This document shows positions 45,926 to 56,860 of a DNA stretch of 64,000 nucleotides, piece by piece; the first letter of the stretch is position 1; the number at the start of each line of letters is the position of its first letter. The stretch lies in the NCBI RefSeq assembly GCF_030063455.1, contig NZ_JASITB010000007.1:226797-290796 (forward strand), given 5' to 3'. The stretch comes from Cryobacterium sp. PH31-O1. GTDB lineage: Bacteria; Actinomycetota; Actinomycetes; Actinomycetales; Microbacteriaceae. The notes beneath the pieces are model-generated. The model saw nothing but the letters and a program-made list of their open reading frames with translations. It was not told the DNA's origin and ran no database searches. The position numbers and the translations under genes were made by a program.

Positions 45926-46573
45926 GTGGACGCAGTCATCGACAACCTACCAACGTTCCTGGAAGGCTTCCGGAACACCCTGGGCCTCCTCGCCCTTGCT
46001 GGAATCGGGGCATTCATCCTTGGAATCCTTATAGCAGCCATGCGGATCTCGCCCGTGGGATCGTTCCGTGGATTTGCGACGGTCTACACCGAGGTCGTGC
46101 GCAATACCCCCCTCACGCTCGTGCTCTTTTTCTGCGCCTATCTGCTGCCGTACCTGCAGTTCACCCCCGGCTATTTTCAGCTCGCGGCGATCGGTCTGAC
46201 GGTCTACACCTCGCCATTCGTCGCTGAGGCGTTGCGCTCGGGTGTCAACGGCGTGCACGTTGGACAGGCCGAGGCGGCCCGCAGCATCGGCCTCACCTTC
46301 GGGCAGACCCTATCCTTTATCGTGATGCCGCAGGCCATTCGCATGGTCATTCCGCCGCTGATCAACGTGTTCATCGCCCTCGCCAAGAACACCTCGGTCG
46401 CCGGTGCCTTCTTCGTATTCGAGCTCTTTGGAGCAGCGAGGCAGATAACGAATGATCGTGGCGACGCCGTCATCGCCGTCCTGCTCGCGGTCGCTGCTTT
46501 CTACCTGATCATCACCATCCCGCTCGGAGTGATCGCCGGCCGGATCGAGAAGAAGGTAGCGGTACTCCGATGA
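45926..46573 (+). CDS. gluC: Glutamate ABC transporter permease
   Basis: A 215-residue HisM/GlnP-type permease with about five helices and the EAA-like loop EAARSIGLTFGQTLSFIVMPQAIR. GTG start behind AGGAGGTG. It overlaps the second permease by 4 nt. Together they form the membrane channel for the GluA ATPase. Confidence 0.93.
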   Translation: MDAVIDNLPTFLEGFRNTLGLLALAGIGAFILGILIAAMRISPVGSFRGFATVYTEVVRNTPLTLVLFFCAYLLPYLQFTPGYFQLAAIGLTVYTSPFVAEALRSGVNGVHVGQAEAARSIGLTFGQTLSFIVMPQAIRMVIPPLINVFIALAKNTSVAGAFFVFELFGAARQITNDRGDAVIAVLLAVAAFYLIITIPLGVIAGRIEKKVAVLR

Positions 46574-47481
46574 CCTCCGTACTGTATGACGTTCCCGGAC
46601 CTAAGGCTCGCGCTCGTTCCCGGGCCATTTCGGTGCTCGGCATCGTGCTCATCGTCGGCGGTATTGTCGCCCTCGCCGTAGTCCTTGGTCTGCCGAAAAC
46701 CAGCGCCAATGGTGCCGTTCAGCCTGGTCTCTGGGACGCTTCCCGGTGGGACGTCTTCAACGACGTGCAGGTCTGGCGAACCCTTGGCATCGGCGCCCTC
46801 AACACATTGCGGATGGCCGGAGTCGCCGCTGTGCTTGCCCTCATCATCGGCGTCCTCTTCTCGTTCGGGCGGGGCTCTGACCACGCCTGGGTGCGGGTAC
46901 CGACGACGGTCGTGCTCGAATTCTTCCGCGGCATGCCCGTGCTGCTCATGATGCTGTTCATTCTGTTGGTGTTCTCCACCGGTTCGTTCTGGGCCGGAGT
47001 CGCCGCCCTCGCCGTGTACAACGGCGCGATCATCGGTGAGGCCCTCCGGGCCGGCATTAAGGCCCTGCCAAGTGGGCAACGCGAAGCCGGCCTGGCCATC
47101 GGCCTCACCCCGATCGCCACTCGATTCCGCATCGAGTTTCCGCAAGCTTTCCGTCAGATGTTGCCCATCATCATCGCCCAGCTAGTAGTGCTGCTCAAGG
47201 ACACCTCGCTGGCGTTCGTCGTCGGGTACAACGAATTGCTGCGCAGCGGAAACTATAACCTGTCGCAGTTCTTCGGCAACCGATACCAGTTTTCCTTCTT
47301 CTTCGTGGTGCTCGCCATCTACCTGACGATGAACCTGTCGCTGTCGTGGTTGGCTCGCCGAATCGCCAAGCGCACCGGTCCGCAGACTGGCAAACTCGGC
47401 AAACCTGACGCCGCGCCGCCGATCGACCCCAACCTGGTCGACCCGCGAGCGTTGGGGGCACAGAGCCGAAGCGGCTTATAA
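46570..47481 (+). CDS. gluD: Glutamate ABC transporter permease
   Basis: A 303-residue second permease of the same class, longer at both ends. The EAA loop is REAGLAIGLTPIATRFRIEFPQAFR. About six helices are predicted by hydropathy. The C-terminal 40 residues are a polar Pro-rich tail. It ends the transporter operon; pheS follows after 20 nt. Confidence 0.93.
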   Translation: MTSVLYDVPGPKARARSRAISVLGIVLIVGGIVALAVVLGLPKTSANGAVQPGLWDASRWDVFNDVQVWRTLGIGALNTLRMAGVAAVLALIIGVLFSFGRGSDHAWVRVPTTVVLEFFRGMPVLLMMLFILLVFSTGSFWAGVAALAVYNGAIIGEALRAGIKALPSGQREAGLAIGLTPIATRFRIEFPQAFRQMLPIIIAQLVVLLKDTSLAFVVGYNELLRSGNYNLSQFFGNRYQFSFFFVVLAIYLTMNLSLSWLARRIAKRTGPQTGKLGKPDAAPPIDPNLVDPRALGAQSRSGL

Positions 47482-47487
47482 GCCCAC

Positions 47488-47504
47488 TAAACTTGGGCCT
47501 TGTG
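47488..47504 (+). promoter_or_regulatory. Candidate leaderless promoter of pheS
   Basis: TAAACT at 47488-47493 is 8 nt before GTG 47502. There is no Shine-Dalgarno; the window between gluD and pheS is only 20 nt. Confidence 0.4.
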
Positions 47505-48599
47505 TCTGTTTCCAGCGTTCCCCCAGAGCCCATCACGCCATCCGACCCGGCAGAATCAGAACCAGCTGAGCCGTTGATCTCCGAAGCAGCCGTCAACACC
47601 GCGGTCGACGCCGCACTGGCCGCTATCGCCGCAGCCGCTACGACCGCAGCGCTCAAACTCGTTCGCAGCGAGCACGCGGGGGAGTCGTCCCCGTTGTCCA
47701 AGCTCAACGCGCTCATGCGTAACGTTCCGGGAAACCAAAAAGCTGCCGCCGGTAAACTCGTCGGCCAGGCCCGCGGCGCCGTCACCAAAGCGCTCACCGC
47801 TCGTGAAGACGAGATCGGCACCGCCGAAGCTGCCGCCCGCTTGCTGGCCGAGACGGTGGACGTGACCGCCGCGGCATCCGCTTGGAAAGCCGGGGCGCGG
47901 CATCCGATCTCGCTGCTGAGCGAGCGCGCCGCCGACGTTTTCGTCGCGATGGGCTGGGAAGTTGCCGAAGGTCCGGAGCTCGAAAGCGAATGGTTCAACT
48001 TCGACGGCCTCAACTTCGACGAAGACCACCCGGCCCGCGCCATGCAGGACACCTTCTTCGTCGAACCGACGGATGCCCACCTCGTTTTGCGCACGCAGAC
48101 CTCGCCCGTGCAGCTGCGTGCGTTGCTCAGCCGTGAGCTGCCGGTCTACGTGGTCGCGCCCGGACGCGTGTTTCGCACCGACGAACTCGACGCCACGCAC
48201 ACGCCGGTGTTCCACCAGATCGAGGGCATTGCCATCGACAAGGGCCTCACCATGGCCAACCTGCGCGGAACGCTCGACCACTTCGTCAAGGCCCTGTTCG
48301 GCCCGGGGGCCAAGGTGCGCCTGCGCCCGAACTACTTTCCGTTCACCGAGCCGAGCGCCGAGCTCGACGTCTGGCACCCCACCTTTAAAGACGGCGCACG
48401 CTGGATCGAGTGGGGCGGCTGCGGCATGGTGCACGCGAATGTGCTGCGCTCGGCCGGAATCGACCCCGACGTGTACTCCGGGTTCGCGTTCGGAGTGGGT
48501 GTGGAACGAGCTGTGATGTTTAGAAATGACGTAAAGGACATGCACGACATGGTCGAAGGCGATATTCGGTTCAGTCAGCAGTATGGGATGACGGTCTAA
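47502..48599 (+). CDS. pheS: Phenylalanyl-tRNA synthetase alpha subunit
   Basis: 365 residues from GTG 47502 (TTG 47493 is in frame). An N-terminal coiled-coil domain precedes the class II core with motif 2 (GRVFRTDELDATHTPVFHQIEG) and motif 3 (YSGFAFGVGVERAVMFR). The first ~30 residues are acidic and variable. It overlaps pheT by one base (TAATG), and both form the alpha2-beta2 enzyme. Confidence 0.97.
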   Translation: MSVSSVPPEPITPSDPAESEPAEPLISEAAVNTAVDAALAAIAAAATTAALKLVRSEHAGESSPLSKLNALMRNVPGNQKAAAGKLVGQARGAVTKALTAREDEIGTAEAAARLLAETVDVTAAASAWKAGARHPISLLSERAADVFVAMGWEVAEGPELESEWFNFDGLNFDEDHPARAMQDTFFVEPTDAHLVLRTQTSPVQLRALLSRELPVYVVAPGRVFRTDELDATHTPVFHQIEGIAIDKGLTMANLRGTLDHFVKALFGPGAKVRLRPNYFPFTEPSAELDVWHPTFKDGARWIEWGGCGMVHANVLRSAGIDPDVYSGFAFGVGVERAVMFRNDVKDMHDMVEGDIRFSQQYGMTV

Positions 48600-51211
48600 T
48601 GCGGGTACCACTGAGCTGGCTCGGCGAATTCGTCGACCTCGCGCCCGGCACCACGCCGGAAGACGTGCACGCTGCACTCGTGAGCGTCGGTCTCGAAGAA
48701 GAAGACATCCACCGCTTCGAGGTGTCCGGCCCGATCGTGGTCGGCGAGGTGCTCGAATTCGCCGGCGAAGAACAGACCAACGGCAAAACCATCAACTGGT
48801 GCCAGGTGCGCGTGGCGCCCGACGGTGAGCTCGCCGCCGACGGCGGCCCGGCCGTGCACGGCATCATCTGCGGCGCGCACAACTTCGCCGTCGGCGACAA
48901 GGTCGTCGTGACCCTGCCCGGCGCGTCGCTGCCCGGACCGTTCCCGATCGCCGCCCGCAAAACCTACGGCCACGTTTCCGACGGCATGATCGCCTCGGCC
49001 CGTGAACTCGGCCTCGGCGACGAGCACGACGGCATTCTGCTGCTGAAGAACCTCGGGATCGACGCGCCGGTCGGAGCGGATGCGATCGCCCTGCTCGGCC
49101 TGGACGACAGCGCCGTTGAGATCAACGTCACCCCCGACCGCGGCTACGCCTTCTCCATTCGTGGCGTCGCCCGCGAATACTCGCACGCCACCGGTGTGCC
49201 GTTTCGAGACCCCGCGCTCGCGCTCACCGTTGTGGCTCCGGTCACCCGGTTCCCCGTGACGATCGACGACCAGGCTCCGATTCGGGGCCGGTCCGGGTCG
49301 AGCGTGTTCGTGACCCGGGTGGTGCGCGGCGTCGACCCGACGCGGCCGACCCCGGCCTGGATGATCGCCCGGCTGGGGCTGGTCGGCATCCGCTCGATCT
49401 CGCTCGTGGTCGACGTGACCAACTACGTGATGTTCGAGCTCGGCCAGCCGTTGCACGGCTACGACCTCGACAAGCTCTCCGGCGGCATCATCGTGCGACG
49501 CGCGACTGCCGGAGAGAAGTTCACCACTCTCGACGCGGTCACCCGCACGCTGAGTGTTGAAGATCTGCTGATCACCGACGAATCCGGACCGATCGGCCTG
49601 GCCGGCGTGATGGGCGGCGCGAGCACCGAGATCAGCTCGAAGACCGTCAACGTGCTCGTCGAGGCTGCCAACTTCGACCCGGTGTCGATCGCACGCTCTG
49701 CCCGTCGGCACAAGTTGCCGAGCGAGGCGAGCAAGCGATTCGAACGCGGTGTCGACCCGCGTGTTGCCGCGGTTGCTGCCGCTCGCGTGGTGCAGCTGCT
49801 CGTGGATCTCGCCGGGGGAGTCGCCGACGACCTCGGCTCGGTGTACGACACGACGACCGCACCCCTGCCGATTGTCTTGCCGACCGGATTCGTGTCGGGC
49901 CTGATCGGCCTGAACTACACCGGCGACGAGGTGCGCGACGCCCTCGTCGAGATCGGTGCAGCACTGCATGATGTCGGTGGCGTGCTGCACGCCACGCCGC
50001 CCACCTGGCGCCCCGACCTCACCGACAAGTGGACCCTCGCCGAGGAGGTCGCCCGCATCGTCGGTTACGACCGCATCCCCTCGGTGCTGCCCGTCGCCCC
50101 GCCCGGACGCGGCCTGACCCGCACGCAGATGCTGCGGCGCACGGTCGCCCAGACCCTCGCTGCAACCGGTCACACCGAGGTGCTGACCTACCCATTCGTC
50201 TCCGAGCGGGCGAACAACCTGTTCGGCGTGGCCGTCACGGCGACGGCGGTGTCAGCGGGCGCAGCGGATGCCGACGCGAGCGCGGCATCCGTTGCCCCGG
50301 TTGCGGTCCCGCAGATGAAGATCGTCAACCCGCTCGACGGTGAGGCGCCGTTCCTGCGCACCTCGATGCTGCCGGGCCTGTTGCAGATCGCGCACCGCAA
50401 CCGGTCACGCGGACTCGTCGACCTGGCCATGTACGAGCAGGGACTCGTCTTTCGCCCCGAGGCCGGGGTGACCTACGGCAGCGCCGTGCTTCCCGCCGGG
50501 GGAGAGCGCCCGAGCGCCCAGGTCGAGGCGGCCCTGAACGCGGGAATCGTTCCGCAGCCGCTTATGGTCGGGGTCGTTCTCGTCGGCAACGACGTGCGGC
50601 ACCAGCCGGGTCTGCCCGCTGCCCCCACCGGCTGGCAGTCCGCTCTGGCCGCCGTGCAGCAGGTCGCTCTCGCAACCGGCGTGCGCATCGGGGTGCGCCA
50701 GGGCGTGCACCCGGCGATGCACCCGGGTCGCACCGCCGAGCTGTTCGTCACCGTGCCCGGTGCTGCGACCGCTGTGGCCAGGGCTGTGTCGGTCGGATTC
50801 GCCGGGGAACTGCTGCCGGCGGTGGCCGACGACTTCGACCTGCCCGCTGTCGTTGCGGTAGCCGAGATCAACCTCGGGCTCGTCTTCGCGCAGGCCGACG
50901 GAGATCTCACGGTCACGCCCATTCGCACGATGCCGGCCGCCACGCAGGACCTCTCGCTCGTCGTTGCGGCCTTCGTGCCGGCTGCCGCCCTGCGCGCGGC
51001 GGTTGCTGAGGGCGCAGGTGACCTGCTCGAAAGCATCGAGCTGGTCGACGATTACCGCGGTGCCGGTGTCGAACCCGGCCAGAAGTCGCTGACCTTCGCG
51101 CTGCGTTTTCGCGGCGAGGAGCGCACGCTGACCGCCGCCGAGGCGAGCGCCGCCCGCCTGGCCGGTGTGGCCCTCGCCGCCGAACGGTTCGGAGCAACCC
51201 TGCGCGAGTAG
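48599..51211 (+). CDS. pheT: Phenylalanyl-tRNA synthetase beta subunit
   Basis: An 870-residue protein with the expected domain order: B1, a tRNA-binding EMAP-like domain (about 45-160), B3/B4 editing domain, B5, the class II-like core, and the C-terminal ferredoxin-fold anticodon-binding domain (TPIRTMPAATQDLSLVV...LTFALRFRGEERTLTAAE). Slightly longer than average because of an Ala-rich insert near residue 550. Confidence 0.97.
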   Translation: MRVPLSWLGEFVDLAPGTTPEDVHAALVSVGLEEEDIHRFEVSGPIVVGEVLEFAGEEQTNGKTINWCQVRVAPDGELAADGGPAVHGIICGAHNFAVGDKVVVTLPGASLPGPFPIAARKTYGHVSDGMIASARELGLGDEHDGILLLKNLGIDAPVGADAIALLGLDDSAVEINVTPDRGYAFSIRGVAREYSHATGVPFRDPALALTVVAPVTRFPVTIDDQAPIRGRSGSSVFVTRVVRGVDPTRPTPAWMIARLGLVGIRSISLVVDVTNYVMFELGQPLHGYDLDKLSGGIIVRRATAGEKFTTLDAVTRTLSVEDLLITDESGPIGLAGVMGGASTEISSKTVNVLVEAANFDPVSIARSARRHKLPSEASKRFERGVDPRVAAVAAARVVQLLVDLAGGVADDLGSVYDTTTAPLPIVLPTGFVSGLIGLNYTGDEVRDALVEIGAALHDVGGVLHATPPTWRPDLTDKWTLAEEVARIVGYDRIPSVLPVAPPGRGLTRTQMLRRTVAQTLAATGHTEVLTYPFVSERANNLFGVAVTATAVSAGAADADASAASVAPVAVPQMKIVNPLDGEAPFLRTSMLPGLLQIAHRNRSRGLVDLAMYEQGLVFRPEAGVTYGSAVLPAGGERPSAQVEAALNAGIVPQPLMVGVVLVGNDVRHQPGLPAAPTGWQSALAAVQQVALATGVRIGVRQGVHPAMHPGRTAELFVTVPGAATAVARAVSVGFAGELLPAVADDFDLPAVVAVAEINLGLVFAQADGDLTVTPIRTMPAATQDLSLVVAAFVPAAALRAAVAEGAGDLLESIELVDDYRGAGVEPGQKSLTFALRFRGEERTLTAAEASAARLAGVALAAERFGATLRE

Positions 51212-51344
51212 CCCGGTGCTTGCGCCACGCGCTGGTTCGAGGTGGGGTGGCCCGTCAAACGGGTGCCGTTCAAACGAGCGGATGCGCAGGGCCGCGCGCA
51301 TGACGCCGCACCGGGGCGCGGAAACGGGGTCGCCGGGGCCGCGC

Positions 51345-51359
51345 TAGGTTTAACCCATG
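51345..51359 (+). promoter_or_regulatory. Candidate leaderless promoter of argC
   Basis: TAGGTT at 51345-51350 with a 6-nt spacer to ATG 51357 and no Shine-Dalgarno. This would be the main promoter of the arginine operon. No obvious ArgR box was seen in the preceding 145 bases. Confidence 0.45.
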
Positions 51360-52463
51360 GCTTTTTCGGTGGCAGTGGCGGGCGCGAGCGGGTATGCGGG
51401 CGGCGAACTGCTGCGGCTTCTCGCCGGACACCCCGAATTCGAGGTGCGCACGGTCACCGCGCACAGCAACGCCGGGCAGCGACTGATCGACGTGCAGCCG
51501 TCGCTGCGCTCCCTCGCGCACCTGACCCTCGTCGACACGACGGCGGAGAATCTCAGCGGCCACGACGTGGTCTTCGTGGCCCTGCCGCACGGCAAGTCCG
51601 GCGAGCTCACCGCACACCTGCCTGCCGAAACCCTCGTCGTGGACTGCGGCGCCGACCACCGCCTCGAGAATTCCAACGACTGGGCGGCGTTCTACGGCGG
51701 CGACTACTTCGGTGCCTGGACCTACGGGGTCCCCGAGCTGCCCACCGCGACCGGCAAGCAGCGCGAGAGGCTTGTCGGCGCTCGCCGCATCGCCGCTCCC
51801 GGCTGCAACGCCAGCACCGTCGCCCTCGCCCTGGCCCCTGGAATTCAGGCCGGCGTGATCGAAGCGCAGGACCTCGTTGCCGTGCTCGCCGTCGGCCCGA
51901 GCGGCGCAGGCAAGAGCCTCAAGGTGCCCAACCTCGCGGCCGAGATCCTTGGTTCGGCCAACCCCTACGCGGTCGGCGGCACGCACCGGCACATCCCCGA
52001 GATCGTGCAGTCGCTGCGCTGGGCCGCCGCCGCGGCGGGCCGTGCCGACCCGACCGATCCCTCCGAGGCGAGCGGCGCAGCATCCGCTGCGAAAAGCGAC
52101 GCCACCATCTCCTTCACCCCGGTGATCGTGCCGATGTCGCGCGGCATCCTCGCCACGGCGACCGCCCGACTCGTTACGGGTACGAGCGCCGCCGCCGTGC
52201 GGGCCGCCTGGGAGAGCGCCTACGCCGACGAACCGTTCGTGCACCTGCTGCCCGAAGGACACTTTCCGCGCACGGCTGACGTGCTCGGCGCCAACATCGC
52301 GCTGATCGGACTCGCCGTCGATGAAGCGGCCGGCCGCGTCGTCACCATCACCGCGATCGACAATCTTGTCAAGGGCACCGCCGGCGCTGCCATCCAATCC
52401 GCCAATATCGCCCTCGGCCTGACCGAAACGCTCGGTCTGACCATGAATGGAGTTGCTCCGTGA
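51357..52463 (+). CDS. argC: N-acetyl-gamma-glutamyl-phosphate reductase
   Basis: A 368-residue NADPH enzyme of arginine synthesis. The N-terminal [14 protein letters not shown] binds the cofactor, and the catalytic Cys is in [16 protein letters not shown]. An Ala/Pro/Ser-rich insert (about 220-245) makes it a little longer than typical. First gene of the arg operon; stop overlaps argJ by 4 nt. Confidence 0.96.
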   Translation: MAFSVAVAGASGYAGGELLRLLAGHPEFEVRTVTAHSNAGQRLIDVQPSLRSLAHLTLVDTTAENLSGHDVVFVALPHGKSGELTAHLPAETLVVDCGADHRLENSNDWAAFYGGDYFGAWTYGVPELPTATGKQRERLVGARRIAAPGCNASTVALALAPGIQAGVIEAQDLVAVLAVGPSGAGKSLKVPNLAAEILGSANPYAVGGTHRHIPEIVQSLRWAAAAAGRADPTDPSEASGAASAAKSDATISFTPVIVPMSRGILATATARLVTGTSAAAVRAAWESAYADEPFVHLLPEGHFPRTADVLGANIALIGLAVDEAAGRVVTITAIDNLVKGTAGAAIQSANIALGLTETLGLTMNGVAP

Positions 52464-53641
52464 GTGTCACCCTTCCCACCGGTTTTGCTGCTACCGGCGT
52501 CACCGCCGGCCTGAAGAAGTCCGGTGGGCTCGACCTCGCCCTCGTGCAGAACCTCGGCCCGCTGCAGAACGCCGCCACGGTGTTCACGAAAAACCGCTGC
52601 CAGGCCAACCCCGTCATCTGGAGCACTCAGGTCATGAGTGACGGCCGCGTCAGCGCCATCGTGCTCAACTCCGGCGGCGCCAACTGTTACACCGGCAGCA
52701 TCGGCTTCCAGACCACGCACGCCACCGCCGAAGCCGTCGCGAAGTGCCTCGACATCTCCTCCGGCGACGTTCTGGTCTGCTCCACCGGCCTGATCGGAGA
52801 ACAGCTCAACCTCGATCTCGTCACCGCCGGTGTCTTTGACGCCGCCCTATCCATCAAAACGGATGCCGCTGCCACGCCCGCCGCCGGCCTGCTGGCCGCG
52901 CAGGCCATTATGACCACCGACACTATCCCGAAGCAGGCCGCTCACACGTCGCCGGCAGGCTGGAGCATCGGCGCCATGGCCAAGGGTGCCGGCATGCTCG
53001 CACCGGGACTGGCCACAATGCTCGTGGTCATCACGACCGACGCCGTGCTCGAGTCGTCCGAACTCGATACGGCCCTGCACGCGGCCACCCGGGTCACCTT
53101 CGACCGCCTCGACTCCGATGGCTGCATGTCGACCAACGACACCGTGAGCCTGCTCTGCTCTGGCGCGAGCGGCGTCGGAGCCGACCTGGCCGAATTCACC
53201 GCCGCCCTCGTCGAAATCTGCCGCGACCTCACACTGCAGTTGCAGGGCGACGCCGAGGGCGCCGCGCACGACGTGGCAATCACCGTCACCAACGCGTTCT
53301 CCGAAGACGAAGCCGTCACCGTGGCCCGCGCCGTCTCGCGCAGCAACCTGTTCAAGTCGGCCATCTTCGGCAACGACCCGAACTGGGGCCGCGTGCTCGC
53401 CGCCGCCGGAACCGTACCGGTCGCAGACGCCGCCTTTGACCCCTACGGCATCGACGTCGCCATCAACGGCGTGCAGGTGTGCACCGCCGGTGAACCCGAC
53501 CAGCCGCGCGACCTTGTCGACCTCACGGGCCGCGCAGCCACCGTGCTGATCGACCTGCATGCAGGCAGTGAGACCGCCACACTGTGGACCAACGACCTCA
53601 CCCACGACTACGTCGAAGAGAACAGCGCGTACTCGAGCTGA
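52460..53641 (+). CDS. argJ: Bifunctional ornithine acetyltransferase/N-acetylglutamate synthase
   Basis: A 393-residue self-cleaving Ntn-hydrolase. Cleavage is expected between A185 and T186 in [18 protein letters not shown], leaving T186 as the nucleophile. It recycles the acetyl group from N-acetylornithine to glutamate, so the pathway is cyclic here and does not need ArgE. The NDPNWGR and [12 protein letters not shown] motifs near the end are typical. Confidence 0.97.
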   Translation: MSVTLPTGFAATGVTAGLKKSGGLDLALVQNLGPLQNAATVFTKNRCQANPVIWSTQVMSDGRVSAIVLNSGGANCYTGSIGFQTTHATAEAVAKCLDISSGDVLVCSTGLIGEQLNLDLVTAGVFDAALSIKTDAAATPAAGLLAAQAIMTTDTIPKQAAHTSPAGWSIGAMAKGAGMLAPGLATMLVVITTDAVLESSELDTALHAATRVTFDRLDSDGCMSTNDTVSLLCSGASGVGADLAEFTAALVEICRDLTLQLQGDAEGAAHDVAITVTNAFSEDEAVTVARAVSRSNLFKSAIFGNDPNWGRVLAAAGTVPVADAAFDPYGIDVAINGVQVCTAGEPDQPRDLVDLTGRAATVLIDLHAGSETATLWTNDLTHDYVEENSAYSS

Positions 53642-53643
53642 TC

Positions 53644-54558
53644 ATGACCGAGACGCCCAGAACGAAGCCCGACGAGACCAGCCAGGCCGAAGCATCCGTT
53701 AAAGCGGCGGCGCTGATCGAAGCCCTGCCGTGGCTCAAACGCTTTCACGACCAGATCATCGTCGTGAAATTCGGCGGCAACGCCATGGTGAGCGAAGAAT
53801 TGCAGCGCTCCTTCGCCGAAGATATGGTCTACCTGCGCTACGCCGGCATCCGCCCGGTCGTCGTGCACGGCGGCGGCCCGCAGATCTCGGCGATGCTCAA
53901 ACGCCTCGGCATCGAGAGCGAGTTTCGTGGCGGCTACCGGGTGACCACGCCCGAAGCCATGGACGTAGTGCGCATGGTTCTCACCGGCCAGATCAACCGC
54001 GACCTGGTGAGCCACATCAACCAGCACGGCCCGCTCGCCGCCGGGCTCTCCGGTGAAGACGCGGGCCTGTTCCGTGGAAGACGTCGCGGCGTCGTCATCG
54101 ACGGCGAACAGGTCGACCTCGGACTCGTCGGTGACGTGATCGGTGTCGATCCCGAAGCCGTGCTCGCACAGCTGAACGCCGGCCGCATCCCGGTGGTCTC
54201 GTCGATCGCCCCCGACACGGATGTCCCTGGCCAGTCCCTTAACGTCAACGCCGACGCGGCTGCTGCCGCACTCGCGATCGCTCTCGGCGCGGCCAAACTC
54301 GTCATTCTCACCGACGTCGCCGGGCTGTACCGCGACTGGCCGAACCGGGATTCGCTCGTGTCGATCATCGACGTGCTCGAATTGCGCGGCCTGTTGCCGG
54401 AACTGGAATCGGGGATGATTCCCAAGATGACGGCCTGCCTCGACGCCGTCGACGGCGGCGTGGCCAAAGCCGCGATCATCGACGGGCGAGTGCCGCACTC
54501 GATCCTGCTCGAAATTTTCACTGGAAGCGGTATTGGCACGGAGGTAATACCAGCATGA
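53644..54558 (+). CDS. argB: Acetylglutamate kinase
   Basis: 304 residues from ATG 53644. The amino-acid-kinase fold shows [22 protein letters not shown] and [12 protein letters not shown]. It phosphorylates N-acetylglutamate and in cyclic pathways is the usual arginine feedback target. The N-terminal extension, characteristic of arginine-sensitive hexameric forms, is present (about 30 residues). Stop overlaps argD by 4 nt. Confidence 0.97.
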   Translation: MTETPRTKPDETSQAEASVKAAALIEALPWLKRFHDQIIVVKFGGNAMVSEELQRSFAEDMVYLRYAGIRPVVVHGGGPQISAMLKRLGIESEFRGGYRVTTPEAMDVVRMVLTGQINRDLVSHINQHGPLAAGLSGEDAGLFRGRRRGVVIDGEQVDLGLVGDVIGVDPEAVLAQLNAGRIPVVSSIAPDTDVPGQSLNVNADAAAAALAIALGAAKLVILTDVAGLYRDWPNRDSLVSIIDVLELRGLLPELESGMIPKMTACLDAVDGGVAKAAIIDGRVPHSILLEIFTGSGIGTEVIPA

Positions 54559-55736
54559 CTGAAGGTTTGTGGCAGAACCGGTTCGCTGATTCAATGATGC
54601 GCACGTTCAGCCCGCCGCTGGCCATGCTCGTGCGCGGTGAGGGGTGCTACGTCTGGGACGACCAGGGCTCGCAGTACCTCGACTTTTTGGCCGGTATCGC
54701 CGTGAACTCGCTCGGTCACGCCCACCCCGAGGTCGTCGCGGCGGTCACGAAGCAGATCGGCACGATCAGCCACGTCTCCAACTATTTCGCCACACCGCCG
54801 CAGATAGAACTGGCTGAACGGCTCAAACGCATCACCGGTGCCGGCGACCAGGGCCGCGTGTACTTCTGCAACTCCGGCGCCGAGGCGAACGAGGCCGCGT
54901 TCAAGCTCGCCAGGCTCAACAACAACGGCCACCGCAGTCGCATCATCTCGCTGCACGATTCCTTTCACGGCCGCACGATGGGCGCACTCGCCCTTTCCGG
55001 TAAACCACACATGCGTGAGGCGTTCGAACCGGTGCCCGGCGGGGTCGAACACATCGACAGCACGATCAAAGCCCTCGAAGCTACCATCGACAACACCGTC
55101 GCCGCCCTGTTCCTCGAACCGGTCAAGGGTGAGGCCGGCGTCATCGACCTGCCAGACGGTTTTCTAAAACGCGCCCGCGAACTGTGTACCGAGCACGGCG
55201 TGCTGCTGATCATCGACGAGATCCAGACCGGCATCGCCCGCACCGGAGCCTGGTTCGCCTACAACCACGCCGACATTCTTCCGGATGCCGTCACCATCGC
55301 CAAAGGGATGGGTGGCGGCGTTCCAATCGGAGCGCTCGTCACCTTCGGCTGGGCCTCGGATCTGTTTCGTCGCGGCCAGCACGGTTCGACTTTCGCCGGT
55401 AACCCGCTCGTCACAGCGACCGCCAACGCCGTGCTCGGTGTGATCGAACGTGACAACCTCGCCGCCAACGCCGCCCGCCGCGGCCAGCAACTGCGCGAGA
55501 TCATTCTCGCCTTCAACTCGCCGCTGATCGAAGAGGTACGCGGGCGCGGCCTGCTGCTCGGTGTCGGCCTGACCGAACCAGTCGCGTTGAGACTTGGCGC
55601 CGCCGCCCTCGCCAACGGCCTCATTGTGAACGCCGCGAACGAGACCAGCATTCGCATCGCCCCACCCCTGATCGTCGGCGATGCCGAACTCGCCGATTTC
55701 ACCGAGCGGTTCGGGCTCGCCCTCGCCAGCCTCTAG
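54555..55736 (+). CDS. argD: Acetylornithine aminotransferase
   Basis: A 393-residue class III PLP aminotransferase. The PLP lysine is K250 in [14 protein letters not shown]. Other hallmarks: [26 protein letters not shown] and [13 protein letters not shown]. It makes N-acetylornithine from the semialdehyde and may also serve as DapC in lysine synthesis (known of the family; not shown here). Confidence 0.96.
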   Translation: MTEGLWQNRFADSMMRTFSPPLAMLVRGEGCYVWDDQGSQYLDFLAGIAVNSLGHAHPEVVAAVTKQIGTISHVSNYFATPPQIELAERLKRITGAGDQGRVYFCNSGAEANEAAFKLARLNNNGHRSRIISLHDSFHGRTMGALALSGKPHMREAFEPVPGGVEHIDSTIKALEATIDNTVAALFLEPVKGEAGVIDLPDGFLKRARELCTEHGVLLIIDEIQTGIARTGAWFAYNHADILPDAVTIAKGMGGGVPIGALVTFGWASDLFRRGQHGSTFAGNPLVTATANAVLGVIERDNLAANAARRGQQLREIILAFNSPLIEEVRGRGLLLGVGLTEPVALRLGAAALANGLIVNAANETSIRIAPPLIVGDAELADFTERFGLALASL

Positions 55737-55841
55737 GCTGGACGAATCCCACTTTGCGCGGGCCCCGGCCGGCGCGGAGGCTTTAACCGGGGGAGCGGCA
55801 TCCGCTCACTCACTGCTTAAACTCCAAGAGAAAGTGACACC

Positions 55842-56771
55842 GTGACCCGCCATTTCCTGCGCGACGACGACATCTCCCCGGCCGAACAGGCCGAGATTCT
55901 CGATCTGGCCCTGGAGCTGAAGCGAGACCGATTCGCGGTGCGGCCGCTCGCCGGCCCGCAGACCGTCGCGGTCATTTTCGACAAGTCGTCGACCCGCACC
56001 CGCGTCTCCTTCGCGGTCGGCATCGCCGACCTCGGTGGCAGCCCGCTCATCATCAGCACCGCGAACAGCCAGCTCGGGGGCAAGGAGACTGCCTCTGACA
56101 CCGCGCGCGTGCTCGAACGTCAGGTCGCCGCGATCGTCTGGCGCACGTACGGTCAAGCCGGACTCGAAGAAATGGCTCTCGGCACGACAGTTCCTGTCGT
56201 CAACGCGCTCAGCGACGACTTTCACCCGTGCCAGCTGCTGGCCGACCTGCTCACCATTCGCGAACACCGCGGTGACCTTGCGGGCCAGACCCTCGCCTTT
56301 CTCGGCGACGGGGCCTGCAACATGGGCCAGTCCTACCTGCTCGCCGGCGCGACCGCCGGAATGCACGTGCGCATCGCGTCGCCAGCCGGCTACACGCCGA
56401 CCGACCAGGTGGTAGCGGATGCGACGGCCATCGCCGCCCGCACCGGCGGCTCCGTCGCGCTGTTCACGGATCCGCGGGAGGCCGTCGCCGGCGTTGACGT
56501 TGTCATCACCGACACCTGGGTGTCGATGGGCAAGGAAGAAGAGAAGACAACCCGGCTCGGCGACCTGGGCCAGTATCGAGTCGACGCTGAGCTGATGGGC
56601 CTGGCCAGGCCTGGTGCTCACTTCATGCACTGCCTGCCCGCCGATCGTGGCTATGAGGTGACCGCCGACGTCATCGACGGCCCGCAAAGCATCATCTGGG
56701 ATGAGGCGGAAAACCGTCTGCACGCCCAGAAGGCCTTGCTGGTCTGGCTGCTGGCGCACAACGCGGCCTGA
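55842..56771 (+). CDS. argF: Ornithine carbamoyltransferase
   Basis: A 309-residue transferase forming citrulline. The carbamoyl-phosphate loop FDKSSTRTRVSF is near residue 45, DDFHPCQ near 126, and HCLPADRGYEV near 262. GTG start with AGAGAAAG upstream. A TAAACT hexamer at 55818-55823 suggests an internal promoter with a short leader. Confidence 0.97.
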   Translation: MTRHFLRDDDISPAEQAEILDLALELKRDRFAVRPLAGPQTVAVIFDKSSTRTRVSFAVGIADLGGSPLIISTANSQLGGKETASDTARVLERQVAAIVWRTYGQAGLEEMALGTTVPVVNALSDDFHPCQLLADLLTIREHRGDLAGQTLAFLGDGACNMGQSYLLAGATAGMHVRIASPAGYTPTDQVVADATAIAARTGGSVALFTDPREAVAGVDVVITDTWVSMGKEEEKTTRLGDLGQYRVDAELMGLARPGAHFMHCLPADRGYEVTADVIDGPQSIIWDEAENRLHAQKALLVWLLAHNAA

Positions 56772-56860
56772 CCACTGACGCGCCGGGCCGTGCAGGGCGG
56801 GCGACAGGGGGAAGCGCCCCAGCACGTAAACTTTAGACAGATCAAGATTTAGGGAGAACC